Positions 49,691 to 60,442 of a stretch of 64,000 nt of DNA are shown piece by piece. The stretch covers positions 52,444-116,443 of the forward strand of contig CAIWKO010000034.1 of assembly GCA_903913285.1 (NCBI GenBank). The letters run 5' to 3'. The notes beneath the pieces are model-generated. The model was not told where the DNA came from. It saw only the letters and a program-made list of their open reading frames with translations, and made no database searches. Numbering within the stretch: the first letter of the stretch is position 1; each line of letters opens with the position of its first letter. The DNA comes from an uncultured Bacteroidales bacterium. GTDB taxonomy: Bacteria > Bacteroidota > Bacteroidia > Bacteroidales > CAIWKO01. The translations under genes and the position numbers were made by a program.

Positions 49691-50141
49691 CCATTCGAAT
49701 TGCAAAACAAGCCGATCATAGCCTAAAACATCAAAAAGATAATGCTTAACAGAGTAAATACTTTCCAAAACCAATGTCAACTAAAAGCAAACACATCATT
49801 GATAGTGTAAATTCCCGCTTCCGATTTCTTCACCGGCTTTGCCATCTCCCTTTTTTTCTTATCAATGGTCAATAAAACCAAACCCGATTCGCTTTTCAAT
49901 GAATTCATATAAAATCTCCTCAAAGCTACCGTCAATAATTGCAGTCAGTCTATGCTCTTATTTACATTTCATTATTCACCAAAAAGATTTGAGTTTGAAA
50001 TTATTTTGTAATTTTGAGGGAGAAACTAACAAAAAATATTAGGATTTTGTTGTAAAAAAATATTTTTTTGTTAATTTTTTGTATATTTACATCCGTAAAT
50101 CATACACTGCGTTTCTTTTTTATTCATCTAAAACCCGTATC

Positions 50142-50879
50142 ATGAAAAAAATCCTTACAACCGGTATTATTGCGATAAGCTATCTGTTATTCGCTTTCAC
50201 CCTGCATGCCCAGCCTTTAAAACCAAAAATTGTTTTTAAGGAAGACCCCCTGACACATAATGTACATATTGCGTCCGACGGCGAATTTTATTACACCATT
50301 AACGGAGGCAGAGCAAACAAAGGGCAAATTCAAAAGTTTTCGTTTTCCGGACGTTTGCTCGATACCTACGAGTTTTTACTCGACATGCGCTCCATCATGT
50401 ATAGCCAGAAAGAGAAATTGTTTTATGTGTGCACCTACGAAAAGAAAATATACCGTATCAACGACCTGAAAACAGGACGCTACGAAATCGTAACGGGCGA
50501 TATGTACGACAACGAGCAGGCAAATCTGGCCATGAGCCCCGACGGCAAAAACATTTATTATTTCTCCGACGGCACCCTCAAAACATTTAAGTTTCCAAAA
50601 GGAAAACTCTCCAAAACCATCACGGGCCTCGATTGCGGCAAAGAATTCACTTCGGGCAACAGTTGTGTGGCCACCGACGGAAAATATATCTATACATTTA
50701 ACGGCGATTATAAAATGATATTTGCCTACGATTCAAAAGGCAACAAAGTAAAAACCTTTGAGATCAGTGATGGCTCCTACGGATTTTCGCTTTCCTGTGC
50801 CAACGGTTTGGTGTTTGTATCTGATGACGGCAACTACGAAACCGGAACCTGGTATGGATATGACCTGTGGGCGAAATAA
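50142..50879 (+). CDS. secreted beta-propeller-like hypothetical protein
   Basis: start moved to MKKILTTGIIAISYLLFAFTLHAQ. Confidence 0.65.
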   Translation: MKKILTTGIIAISYLLFAFTLHAQPLKPKIVFKEDPLTHNVHIASDGEFYYTINGGRANKGQIQKFSFSGRLLDTYEFLLDMRSIMYSQKEKLFYVCTYEKKIYRINDLKTGRYEIVTGDMYDNEQANLAMSPDGKNIYYFSDGTLKTFKFPKGKLSKTITGLDCGKEFTSGNSCVATDGKYIYTFNGDYKMIFAYDSKGNKVKTFEISDGSYGFSLSCANGLVFVSDDGNYETGTWYGYDLWAK

Positions 50880-50900
50880 AACGAGATAAAATTAGTTCAA

Positions 50901-50929
50901 AAAAAGGGCGGCCATCGGTCGCCCTTTTT
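50901..50929 (+). terminator. intrinsic terminator
   Basis: AAAAGGGCG...CGCCCTTTTT. Confidence 0.7.
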
Positions 50930-51084
50930 ATGTAACTTTTTTCTTTTAACCTTTTGTAATGTTATCATAAACACTTTGTTTTCGTTTGTTGAAAGGTAAA
51001 ATTTTCTGCAGTTTACTTGTAAAGAATTGTGAACAAACAAAATTCCCTTACTCATCAAACCAAACTGCCCTTTCAAAATATCAA

Positions 51085-52014
51085 TTAATTTCCCTCTTCG
51101 TCTTCTTCAACTTTATCAAACTTCACATAATTGACTATCAAAAAAAAGCAAAACACCACAAATAAGCAAATGCCGGTCGAATATTTCATAAGGTTCATAT
51201 CCGTCTCATAAAGCTCTGCCAGCGTGCCTGTTTTTTTTACCAGAACAGTGGGATGCACGCTTTTGTCGAACGCCCGGTTTCGGCTCCAGGCTTCGTTAAA
51301 ACAACTGGCATCACCGGAGTTTTGTTGTTTTTCAAAATGGTCGAACGTGTAAAAATCATAGTTCTCGTAATCAGCAATACATTGCCTGTTAAATTTTTCG
51401 ATAAGCGCGGGCTGGTCTTTTCTATACATCAAACTATTGCTCATTTCGGTCCCAAACCGAATTCCATAGTCCACCACGGCAGGGCGGCCGCAATCGGTTT
51501 TATTATCGAACAGGGGCGCCAGCATAAAGTTCGATACATTCAAAGTGGTTCCGTTCTTGCCCGAAGTGTGCTTTTCGCGAATCGTATACACTCGTGTAGT
51601 ATCCACAAAAAAGTTTTTAATTCTGAAAAACCGTTCGTGCGGATAATTCACCACATCCGTGGCATATTCAACGGTGATAATGCTAAAACTGATATCACGG
51701 AAATACGATTGAGAAAAGACAACAGGGATTGTAATCGAAAATGGGATAGAAAACCACAATGCCACCGAAGAAACTTTTGGTGCCCAGTTGAGTTTTTTCA
51801 CCACAGGGCGAAAAACAAAGTATGTGATGGGCAGACACAGTAGTAACGGACCAATAAAGGCGATAAATTCGCTGTTCACCTCAATGATTTGGGTTTTAGT
51901 GATAAGCAGCCAGTTGATGAATGTATAGCTGCAAAAAAACAACACGAAAACCACGATAAATGTGGTGATGAATCGCGGAAAAGGGTTTTTGAAGAAAGAA
52001 AGTAGTCTATTCAT
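51085..52014 (-). CDS. membrane protein of unknown function
   Basis: TM segments at both ends. Confidence 0.65.
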   Translation of the reverse strand: MNRLLSFFKNPFPRFITTFIVVFVLFFCSYTFINWLLITKTQIIEVNSEFIAFIGPLLLCLPITYFVFRPVVKKLNWAPKVSSVALWFSIPFSITIPVVFSQSYFRDISFSIITVEYATDVVNYPHERFFRIKNFFVDTTRVYTIREKHTSGKNGTTLNVSNFMLAPLFDNKTDCGRPAVVDYGIRFGTEMSNSLMYRKDQPALIEKFNRQCIADYENYDFYTFDHFEKQQNSGDASCFNEAWSRNRAFDKSVHPTVLVKKTGTLAELYETDMNLMKYSTGICLFVVFCFFLIVNYVKFDKVEEDEEGN

Positions 52015-52168
52015 AATTCATGAAATTGGTCAGAATAAAAGAAAAAAGAAAACTTTACGATTCAAAGTTAAATTAAAATCTAAAGGGAAATAATTTCATG
52101 CATGAAATTTAAACTATTCTGAATTATAGGGTATCGTTTCCTGCCTCATTTATCAATAAAAATAATTG

Positions 52169-52176
52169 TACTTTTG
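52169..52176 (+). promoter_or_regulatory. Bacteroidota -7 box TACTTTTG
   Basis: TAnnTTTG 17 bp upstream of the rdgB ATG at 52193. Confidence 0.45.
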
Positions 52177-52192
52177 TTCAAAAAAAACACAA

Positions 52193-52783
52193 ATGGAACT
52201 TGTTTTTGCAACCAACAACCTTCACAAACTGTCCGAAATACGCCATATTTTACAAAATATTAATATCCAAATTCTGAGTTTAAAAGATATCGCTTGTTTC
52301 GACGAAATTCCCGAAACCGCGCCCACTCTTGAGGGAAATGCATTGCAAAAAGCGCATTATATATACGATAAATTCGGGCGCAACTGTTTTGCCGACGACA
52401 CCGGTTTGGAAGTTGATGCACTCAACGGCGCACCGGGTGTTTATTCTGCCCGCTATGCCGGCGAAGGCTGCAATTTTGATGATAACATCAACAAACTGCT
52501 GCTCGAACTGGGACAAACCACCAACCGCGAAGCCTGTTTCAAAACCGTTATTGCCTTAATTATCGATGGCAAAGAATATCTTTTCCACGGCGAGGTTTCG
52601 GGCAAAATATTAACGGAACGAAAAGGCGCCGAAGGTTTCGGCTACGACCCGGTTTTCTTGCCCGATGGCCACAACAAAACCTTTGCCGAAATGGATGCAG
52701 CCACTAAAAATGCCTTAAGCCACCGATACAAGGCAACACAACAATTGTTGCAGTTTTTAAAACATCAAAATCAAGTGAAATGA
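52193..52783 (+). CDS. rdgB: non-canonical purine NTP pyrophosphatase (RdgB/HAM1)
   Basis: [51 protein letters not shown]. Confidence 0.94.
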   Translation: MELVFATNNLHKLSEIRHILQNINIQILSLKDIACFDEIPETAPTLEGNALQKAHYIYDKFGRNCFADDTGLEVDALNGAPGVYSARYAGEGCNFDDNINKLLLELGQTTNREACFKTVIALIIDGKEYLFHGEVSGKILTERKGAEGFGYDPVFLPDGHNKTFAEMDAATKNALSHRYKATQQLLQFLKHQNQVK

Positions 52784-54066
52784 AAATATTGTTATTAGGT
52801 TCGGGCGGCCGCGAACACACCTTTGCCTGGAAAATAGCCCAAAGCCCTTTGCTCACCAAACTGTTCATAGCTCCCGGCAATGCAGGCACCCTGCAACACG
52901 GCGAAAACGTGAACATGCAGCCCACCAATTTCGAAGAAATCAGGCAATTTGTAAAAGCAAACGATATAGGGTTGGTTCTTGTCGGTCCCGAAGACCCTTT
53001 GGTGATGGGAATCCACGATTTTTTTCTGGCTCATGCCGATATTAAGCACATACCTGTCATCGGGCCTTGTCAGCTTGGTGCCATGCTCGAAGGCAGCAAA
53101 GATTTCGCCAAAGCGTTCATGATAAAGAACAAAATACCTACGGCTGCCTACCAAACCTTTACAAAAGAAACCATCCATCAGGCATTCTTATTTATCGACA
53201 AACTGAATGCACCTTATGTTTTGAAAGCCGATGGTTTGGCTGCAGGCAAAGGAGTTGTGATATTGAACGATGCCGCCGAAGCCAAGGCCGAATTGAACCG
53301 CATGTTGCTCGAAAGTAAATTTGGTTTAGCGAGCAGCAAAGTGGTCATAGAAGAGTTTCTGAAAGGCATTGAATTATCGGTATTTGTCGCCACCGATGGC
53401 ATTTCGTATAAAATACTGCCCGAAGCTAAAGATTACAAACGAATAGGAGAGGGCGACACCGGCCCCAATACGGGCGGGATGGGTACTGTTTCGGGCGTTC
53501 CGTTTGCCGATGCAGAATTTATGAAAAAGGTTGAAGACGGCATCATCAAGCCAACCATCGCGGGTTTGAAGCACGAAAATATCAGTTACAAAGGCTTTAT
53601 TTTCATTGGCCTGATGAATGTTGGGGGAAATCCTTACGTGATAGAATATAATGTACGCATGGGCGACCCCGAAACCGAATCGGTGCTGCCGCGCCTGAAG
53701 AACGATTTTGTGGAGATGTTGCAGGCAATCGGAAATAATACGTTGAACAATATCAGTATTGAAATCGATTCCCGGGTCACTGCAACTGTTATGCTGGTTT
53801 CTGAAGGCTATCCGGGTGCTTATCAAAAGGGTAAAACCATAACGGGCTTGAGTCAGGTTCAGGGAAGCATGGTGTTTCATGCCGGAACTAAACTAGCTAC
53901 TGACGGAACAACGATAACTAGCGGAGGAAGGGTTTTGGGAGTAACATCCTTTGGAGAAGACCTGCAGCAGGCGCTTGAAATGTCTTATTCAAACATCAAA
54001 CGCATCGAATTTGAAGGCAAACAATTCAGAAAAGATATTGGCAGGGACGTAATAAATTATAAATAA
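52780..54066 (+). CDS. purD: phosphoribosylamine-glycine ligase
   Basis: [35 protein letters not shown]-grasp; 4-nt overlap with rdgB. Confidence 0.95.
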   Translation: MKILLLGSGGREHTFAWKIAQSPLLTKLFIAPGNAGTLQHGENVNMQPTNFEEIRQFVKANDIGLVLVGPEDPLVMGIHDFFLAHADIKHIPVIGPCQLGAMLEGSKDFAKAFMIKNKIPTAAYQTFTKETIHQAFLFIDKLNAPYVLKADGLAAGKGVVILNDAAEAKAELNRMLLESKFGLASSKVVIEEFLKGIELSVFVATDGISYKILPEAKDYKRIGEGDTGPNTGGMGTVSGVPFADAEFMKKVEDGIIKPTIAGLKHENISYKGFIFIGLMNVGGNPYVIEYNVRMGDPETESVLPRLKNDFVEMLQAIGNNTLNNISIEIDSRVTATVMLVSEGYPGAYQKGKTITGLSQVQGSMVFHAGTKLATDGTTITSGGRVLGVTSFGEDLQQALEMSYSNIKRIEFEGKQFRKDIGRDVINYK

Positions 54067-54073
54067 AGACTCT

Positions 54074-55069
54074 GTGCTTCATAAAATTTTCAACGGAAAC
54101 ATATTTTTACAATTAGCCGTAATTTTTATTACCGCCTTTCTGCTTTGGGCAACCGCCTTCAGCAATAGCATTCCCATGCCGCTTCCCGATTCTGTTTCGC
54201 CATTATACAATTTCATGTATAATTGGTTGCATAACTCACCACTTTTATATACTATCATTGCTTTTATTTTAGTGTTGGGGGAAGCTTTTTTGCTGAACAA
54301 TTTATTGACCGAATACGGAATTTCACCGAAAAACTCTTTTCAAACGGCATTCTGGTATGTCATTTTGATGAGTTTTTTCAGAGGGGAACTCACTTTACAT
54401 CCGGTGATTTTTGTAAACTTATGTATCATCGTGGTTTTGCTAATGATTTTCAGGGCAACATCACGGGAAGAATGCTACAAAGAAGTTTTTACATCGGGTT
54501 TTTTTATTGCTCTTGCATCTTTGTTTTTATTTAAATCAATGGGATTGCTGGTAGCATTTTGGATTTTTCTGATCGTTTTACAGGTATATTCATGGCGCGA
54601 ATGGTTGATTATTTTGATTGGTATTTGCTCCGTTTATCTGTATATGTATGCCTATTATCTTTATTTCGGTGATATTGCTGCAAAAATAATAGAGTATAAG
54701 CATTATTTTCAAAACATTTCTTTTTTACCCCAGATCTCTGATTTCAAACTACAGTCGGTTTACACTAATATCAGCATTATCATTATTTTGCTATTGTCTG
54801 TAATTTCGTTTGTAAAAATTTTGATTATTGTAAGCGAAAAAATTATTTATATCCGCAGAATGACGCTTATTTTGATCTGGTTATTTGTAATAATCATTGG
54901 AATCAGTGTCTTTATTAATTCCAGACATCTTGATGATTATTATCTTGCATTATTACCCTTATCAGTATTGATTTCGTATTATTATTTTAACATCAAAAGA
55001 TTAGTTTTCAGCGAAATATTTTTTCTAATGCTGATTGCTTCCCTGATACTTCAAAGAATCATTTCTTAG
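54074..55069 (+). CDS. DUF6427-like polytopic membrane protein
   Basis: GTG start; many TM segments. Confidence 0.7.
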   Translation: MLHKIFNGNIFLQLAVIFITAFLLWATAFSNSIPMPLPDSVSPLYNFMYNWLHNSPLLYTIIAFILVLGEAFLLNNLLTEYGISPKNSFQTAFWYVILMSFFRGELTLHPVIFVNLCIIVVLLMIFRATSREECYKEVFTSGFFIALASLFLFKSMGLLVAFWIFLIVLQVYSWREWLIILIGICSVYLYMYAYYLYFGDIAAKIIEYKHYFQNISFLPQISDFKLQSVYTNISIIIILLLSVISFVKILIIVSEKIIYIRRMTLILIWLFVIIIGISVFINSRHLDDYYLALLPLSVLISYYYFNIKRLVFSEIFFLMLIASLILQRIIS

Positions 55070-55535
55070 GTTGAGGCCTGTAAATTTCAATAGTTCCGCC
55101 GGTTTTATTGCTAAGATCCAAATCGCTCAATCCAACTTTTTTCCCTGAAAATCCGTTGTTTTGATGTGCAATTTCGTAATGCCCGGGGCCAATAACTTTA
55201 TGGATTATTGCTGTATGATGTTTGTAAGCTTCTTTATAAAGCATGCCGTTCCTGGTATATTTAATGTTAACGTTTGTAAATTGAATTATATCTCCGGGAT
55301 AAATAATATCTGATTTTTGGTTAAGTTTTTTTCCGAAAACGTATTTACCGTCCCACGAGCAGTTATTTTGAGTTAATGCTTCATACGCAAGATCCCAACA
55401 TTCGCCTCTGTCAACTTTTTTCCCGATTTGCGAATCCACATAATTCACGATCTTATTGTTTAATTCGGGAGTTTGCGCTTTAATACTTAAGGCAAATAAT
55501 ATCATTATCCCCAAAGATATTCCGATTTTTTTCAT
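55059..55535 (-). CDS. secreted CHAP/NlpC-P60-like protein
   Basis: GECWDLAYEAL...GDIIQF...HHTAIIHKV...YEIAHQN. Confidence 0.65.
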   Translation of the reverse strand: MKKIGISLGIMILFALSIKAQTPELNNKIVNYVDSQIGKKVDRGECWDLAYEALTQNNCSWDGKYVFGKKLNQKSDIIYPGDIIQFTNVNIKYTRNGMLYKEAYKHHTAIIHKVIGPGHYEIAHQNNGFSGKKVGLSDLDLSNKTGGTIEIYRPQPKK

Positions 55536-55717
55536 GATGATCTTTCTTATTGTATCTTATATAACGGTTTAAATACGAAAATATGATTTTTAAGAGTACA
55601 AATAATATTCAGGCTCCTATTCAAGTTAATAATTCAAGTGTAAAAACTCTTCGGAACTAAAAATTAAATAGCTTATAAAAACCGTATCAAAATTATTACA
55701 TTTGTAAAAATTATTTT

Positions 55718-57190
55718 TTGAATCCCTTACGAAAATTAGCCGGACAAACAGCCATTTACGGAACAAGCACAATCGTTGCCCGACTACTTTATTATTTTTT
55801 AGTTCCAATTCATACTCGAATTTTCACACCACAGGAATATGGTGTTGTTGGTGAAATGTATGCCTATGTTGCACTACTTCTCGTCTTGCTTACCTATGGA
55901 ATGGAAACAGCATTTTTTAGATATTATGATAATAAAGCAAGTGATAAAGAACGCGTTTATGGAACAACTTTAATATCACTACTTGTTAGTTCGGTTGTCT
56001 TTATTATTCTCATGATATTATTAGCGCGGCCGATAGCTTCATTAATAAGATATCCAGATCACAGCGAATATATTATTTGGTTTGCATTCATGATTGTTTT
56101 TGATGCGATTTCTACCATTCCTTTCGCCAAATTAAGGGCGTTGAACCGACCTAAGATGTTTGCTTTTTTCAAAATTTTCAGCATAGGAGTATGTTTTATA
56201 CTCAATATCCTATTTCTGTATGTTTTGCCTTATTTCTACAGAAACCATATTTTACCCGAAGTAGTTTCCTTAATCTATAAACCCTCAATAGGAGTAGGAT
56301 ATATTTTTATTGCAAACCTGATTTCTTCTGGATCAACTCTATTTTTATTATTTATTATACTCCCTCACCACAAGCTGCCTTTTGATAAGGTTATCTGGAA
56401 ACGCATGATGCTTTATGCTTTGCCGTTATTGATTTTTGGTTTAGCAGGGAATATAAACGAAACCTTCGACCGTATTTTACTAAAATATCTGTCCCCGGCC
56501 AGCATTGCACTTACTCAAGTAGGTATTTATTCTGCTTGTTATAAGATTTCAATTTTGATGACTATAGTGATTCAGGGCTTTAAATATGCGGCTGAGCCAT
56601 TTTTCTTTTCGTATGCAAAAGAAACCGACGCAAAAAATGTATACGCTGATGTGATGAAATACTTTGTAATAATTTGTTCTTTGATTTTTTTAGGCGTTAT
56701 GCTTTACATGGATCTTGTCAAATATTTTGTTGGAGAAAAATTTTACGAAGGATTAAAAATTGTTCCGATTTTGTTATTGGCAAATATGTTTCTCGGAATA
56801 TTCTATAACCTTTCTATTTGGTATAAACTTACTGATAAAACACGTTTTGGTGCTTATTTATCAATTTTTGGAGCAATAGTTACGCTGACTTTAAACTTAT
56901 TACTAATTCCGGTTATCGGCTATATGGGTTCAGCCTGGGCAACGTTTGCTTGTTACTGTTCAATGATGGTGCTTTCTTATTTCATCGGGCAAAAGCATTA
57001 TCATGTGAAATATAATCTTAAGAAAATAGGATTTTATTTTGGGTTCGCATTACTTCTTTATTTTATTAGCATAATTATAAAAAATGACGTACTCGCATAT
57101 CGATTGGCAATTAATACTTCATTGTTTTTATTTTATGTCTTTGTGATAATATATTTTGAAAGACCTTCTTTACTAAGAATAAAAAAATAA
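55718..57190 (+). CDS. oligosaccharide flippase / polysaccharide biosynthesis protein
   Basis: LAGQTAIYGTSTIVARLLYYFLVPIHTRIFTPQEYGVVGE; MATE/Wzx-like. Confidence 0.92.
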   Translation: MNPLRKLAGQTAIYGTSTIVARLLYYFLVPIHTRIFTPQEYGVVGEMYAYVALLLVLLTYGMETAFFRYYDNKASDKERVYGTTLISLLVSSVVFIILMILLARPIASLIRYPDHSEYIIWFAFMIVFDAISTIPFAKLRALNRPKMFAFFKIFSIGVCFILNILFLYVLPYFYRNHILPEVVSLIYKPSIGVGYIFIANLISSGSTLFLLFIILPHHKLPFDKVIWKRMMLYALPLLIFGLAGNINETFDRILLKYLSPASIALTQVGIYSACYKISILMTIVIQGFKYAAEPFFFSYAKETDAKNVYADVMKYFVIICSLIFLGVMLYMDLVKYFVGEKFYEGLKIVPILLLANMFLGIFYNLSIWYKLTDKTRFGAYLSIFGAIVTLTLNLLLIPVIGYMGSAWATFACYCSMMVLSYFIGQKHYHVKYNLKKIGFYFGFALLLYFISIIIKNDVLAYRLAINTSLFLFYVFVIIYFERPSLLRIKK

Positions 57191-57197
57191 TTAGTTG

Positions 57198-57553
57198 GAG
57201 ATCAAAATTGTAATTAATCAAAACAACATTTGTCTCAATATGAAACCAAAGCGTCTGGAGGTATGGACCTTCGGGCAAATTTGAAACTTCTGTTTTACTA
57301 AAGCCACTTCAGCTAGTTAAGGTTCCAACAGGTTTATTTTTGAGTTGCCTGTAGGTTGCGAAACTCAGGTACATCCGTAGCAGACTTGCTATAAGAAAGG
57401 AGTAACAGTATTAAACACTCCAGGAAATATAGATTCAGATTACAGGGTAGAAATAAGGGTAATTTCAAGGCATGAAAAGCCGAATTGATTTTAACAGAAA
57501 CCCACGCAAATACTAAAAGAGGTGAAGGTTGATTTGGCAATAAAAGCCATTGA
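57198..57553 (+). pseudogene. dut: decayed dUTPase
   Basis: frame-hopping translation: EIKIVINQNN / YETKASGGMDLRANL / SVLLKPLQLVKVPTGLF / IFELPVGCETQVHP / RSRLAIRK / GVTVLNTPGNIDSDYRVEIRVI / SRHEK / ELILTETHANTKRGEG*FGNK. Confidence 0.9.
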
Positions 57554-57753
57554 TAAATTGATAAGCATACTCTTAAATCTAAAAACGAATTGCATATCTT
57601 AAAATTTGTTAAAAGAAAAAAAATGCTTTATGCATATTGAGCTGTTTATAAACAGGTTAAGTTGATTTATTAAAAAAATACTATAAAATATCTTTGCCAT
57701 ATCCAAACTAATATCTTTCTTTGCACCCTTGTTTAACAAAAAATAAAAAAATT

Positions 57754-57990
57754 ATGTCAGAAATTACAGCAAGAGTAAAAGCTATTATAGTAGATAAACT
57801 CGGCGTGGACGAAAATGAAGTAACTCCCGAAGCAAGCTTCACCAATGATTTAGGTGCAGACTCTCTTGACACTGTTGAATTGATTATGGAGTTTGAAAAA
57901 GAATTCAACATTGCAATTCCCGATGAAGAAGCCGAAAAAATCGGAACTGTAGGAGATGCAATAAACTACATTCAAAACAATACTAAGTAA
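57754..57990 (+). CDS. acpP: acyl carrier protein
   Basis: [51 protein letters not shown]; start moved to MSEI. Confidence 0.97.
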   Translation: MSEITARVKAIIVDKLGVDENEVTPEASFTNDLGADSLDTVELIMEFEKEFNIAIPDEEAEKIGTVGDAINYIQNNTK

Positions 57991-58000
57991 AAAAAATTAA

Positions 58001-59254
58001 ATGGATTTAAGACGAGTTGTTGTTACTGGTCTTGGCGCAATAACTCCTATAGGCAATAATCTCAATGAATATTGGGATTCTTTGCTTAAAGGGGTTAGTG
58101 GTGCTGCCCCTATTACCCGTTTTGATGCGTCAAAATTTAAAACACAGTTTGCTTGCGAAGTAAAAAATTATGATCCAAATAACTATTTCGATCGAAAAGA
58201 GGCCAGAAAGATTGACCTATATGCTCATTTTGCCCTTATTTCATCTGAAGAAGCTGTAAAAGATTCAGGTTTAGATCTAACAAAAATTGATTTGGATAAA
58301 GCAGGTGTTATCTGGGGTTCTGGTATTGGAGGAATTGAAACTTTTTTTGAAGAAGTAACTGGATTTAATAAAGGTGATGGAACTCCTCGTTTCAACCCTT
58401 TCTTTATTCCTAAAATGATAGCAGATATTGCAGCCGGACATATTTCAATTAAATTTGGATTCAAAGGACCTAACTTTACGACTACTTCTGCCTGTGCTTC
58501 TTCAACCAATGCTTTGATTGATGCTTTTAATTATCTACGATTGGGTAAAGCAAATGTCTTTATCTCCGGCGGTTCTGAAGCAGCAATTGGTATGGGTGGA
58601 GTAGGTGGTTTCAATGCAATGCATGCATTATCTACTCGTAATGACGATCCTAAAACGGCATCGCGTCCTTTCGACAAAGACCGTGATGGCTTTGTTATGG
58701 GTGAAGGAAGCGGCGCTATTATTTTCGAAGAACTAAATCATGCTCTTAAGCGTGGTGCAAAAATCTATTGTGAAGTTGCAGGTGGCGGTTTATCTGCAGA
58801 TGCTTTCCATATTACGCAACCCCATGAAGAAGGTGATGGTGCATTCAGAGTTATGAAATGTGCTTTGGAAGATGCTGAAATGAAGCCCGAAGATATTGAC
58901 TATATAAATACTCATGGAACATCTACACCTTTGGGTGATATTGCAGAATGTAAAGCAATTATTCGTGCTTTTGGTGAAAATGCTTATAAATTAAATATCA
59001 GTGCAACCAAGTCTATGACTGGACACTTATTGGGAGCAGCTGGAGCTGTTGAATCTATTGCCTCAATATTAGCTGTAAAAAATGATGTTGTTCCTCCAAC
59101 AATTAACCATTTTACTGATGACCCTGAAATTGATAATAAATTGAATTTCACTTTTCATAAAAGTCAACATCGTATTGTGAGAGCTGCTCTCTGTAATACT
59201 TTTGGGTTTGGTGGTCATAACGCCTCAGTGATATTTAAAAAATATAATGGTTAA
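58001..59254 (+). CDS. fabF: 3-oxoacyl-[acyl-carrier-protein] synthase II
   Basis: RRVVVTGLGAITPIGN; TSACASSTNA; NTHGTSTPLGD; TKSMTGHLLGAAGAVE. Confidence 0.97.
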   Translation: MDLRRVVVTGLGAITPIGNNLNEYWDSLLKGVSGAAPITRFDASKFKTQFACEVKNYDPNNYFDRKEARKIDLYAHFALISSEEAVKDSGLDLTKIDLDKAGVIWGSGIGGIETFFEEVTGFNKGDGTPRFNPFFIPKMIADIAAGHISIKFGFKGPNFTTTSACASSTNALIDAFNYLRLGKANVFISGGSEAAIGMGGVGGFNAMHALSTRNDDPKTASRPFDKDRDGFVMGEGSGAIIFEELNHALKRGAKIYCEVAGGGLSADAFHITQPHEEGDGAFRVMKCALEDAEMKPEDIDYINTHGTSTPLGDIAECKAIIRAFGENAYKLNISATKSMTGHLLGAAGAVESIASILAVKNDVVPPTINHFTDDPEIDNKLNFTFHKSQHRIVRAALCNTFGFGGHNASVIFKKYNG

Positions 59255-59964
59255 ATAATTTTTCTACGCTTACAAATAAGGAATTATCTCGATCAATAAA
59301 AAATATTCTCGGATTTAAACCGGGCAATATTCGTTTATATCAGTTAGCTTTTCTGCATCGTTCTGCTGCTCATGAAATAATTAAAGGGTTTAAAAATTCT
59401 AACGAACGACTTGAATATTTGGGCGATGCTGTGCTTAGCTCTGTAATTGCCGATTATATTTTTCATAAATATCCCTTGAAGGATGAAGGCTTTTTGACAG
59501 AAATGCGTTCAAAACTTGTAAGCCGCTCAAATCTGAATAAACTTGCTCAAAAGATGGGGTTCGATAAACTTATCAATATGGAGCAGGAAAATGGGAATGT
59601 ATATCGGTCGATGAATGGTGATGCATTCGAGGCGATTATTGGCGCTATTTATCTTGATAGAGGATATAAATTTGCCCAAAAAGTTTTAGTACATCGTATT
59701 ATTAAATGTTATGTTGATGTTGAAGATCTGGAGAAAAAAGAATTCAATTTTAAAAGTGTTTTGATAGAATTTGCTCAAAAGGAAAAAAAATCAATTGATT
59801 TTAAGGTAATTGAGCATAGTGGCAAGGGATATAACAAGCAATATTTAGTTGCGGTTCACTATAACGAGCAGTTAGTGGCAAAAGGATACGGATACTCGAT
59901 AAAACAAGCCGAACAAAGTAGTGCTGAATTGGCTTGTTCAATTTTAATACCATCAGATAATTAA
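59248..59964 (+). CDS. rnc: ribonuclease III, no canonical start codon visible
   Basis: in-frame upstream translation LSRSIKNILGFKPGNIRLYQLAFLHRSAAHEIIKGFKNSNERLEYLGDAVL, then dsRBD; only TTG at 59419 in the ORF track. Confidence 0.85.
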   Translation, partial: WLNNFSTLTNKELSRSIKNILGFKPGNIRLYQLAFLHRSAAHEIIKGFKNSNERLEYLGDAVLSSVIADYIFHKYPLKDEGFLTEMRSKLVSRSNLNKLAQKMGFDKLINMEQENGNVYRSMNGDAFEAIIGAIYLDRGYKFAQKVLVHRIIKCYVDVEDLEKKEFNFKSVLIEFAQKEKKSIDFKVIEHSGKGYNKQYLVAVHYNEQLVAKGYGYSIKQAEQSSAELACSILIPSDN

Positions 59965-60058
59965 TCCGTATTTTTGTCTTCAATAGAAATAATCTACGTT
60001 GTAAAAGAAATGAAAAAATTTTGGCATTGAAATATATTATCCTAATATAACATATTCG

Positions 60059-60440
60059 ATAGAGTTCCCATTATTTATTACCAGAGTTTCTGCAGGTTTT
60101 CTTTCTACGGCCGAGAATTTTTTTTGAAAGAAAGTTAAATCTGAAAGAATATTTAATAAAAAACGAATCATCAGGATTTTTTGTGAAAAGTAGTGGAAAT
60201 TCCATGATAAATTCTGCAATTTAAGATGGAGATATTTTAATTGTTGATCCTTCAATTGAACCAGAAATTAATAAGATTGTTATTGGAATTGTGAATAGGG
60301 ATTTTACAGAGAAAAGATTGATTAAAAGAAATAAAAAAATTTCATAACGCCTGAGAATAAGGATTTAAATCAAATGAGATTAACGAATCCGTATATGTAA
60401 AGATTGGGGGGGCATCTATTCGATTCATAAACTTCCATAA
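60059..60440 (+). pseudogene. decayed UmuD-like (S24/LexA-fold) protein
   Basis: IEFPLFITRVSAGFLSTAENFF* / LNLKEYLIKNESSGFFVKSSGNSMINSAI*DGDILIVDPSIEPEINKIVIGIVNRDFTEKRLIKRNKKIS* / PENKD / GIYSIHKLP*. Confidence 0.88.
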
Positions 60441-60442
60441 TT

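Noticed and set aside
49782-49909. Short minus-strand ORF (MNSLKSESGLVLLTIDKKKREMAKPVKKSEAG...) after a GGAG
   Set aside because: Only about 40 codons, no recognisable family; insufficient support.
57334-57540. 68-aa minus-strand ORF MPNQPSPLLVFAWV...
   Set aside because: Antisense to the dUTPase remnant; not a gene.
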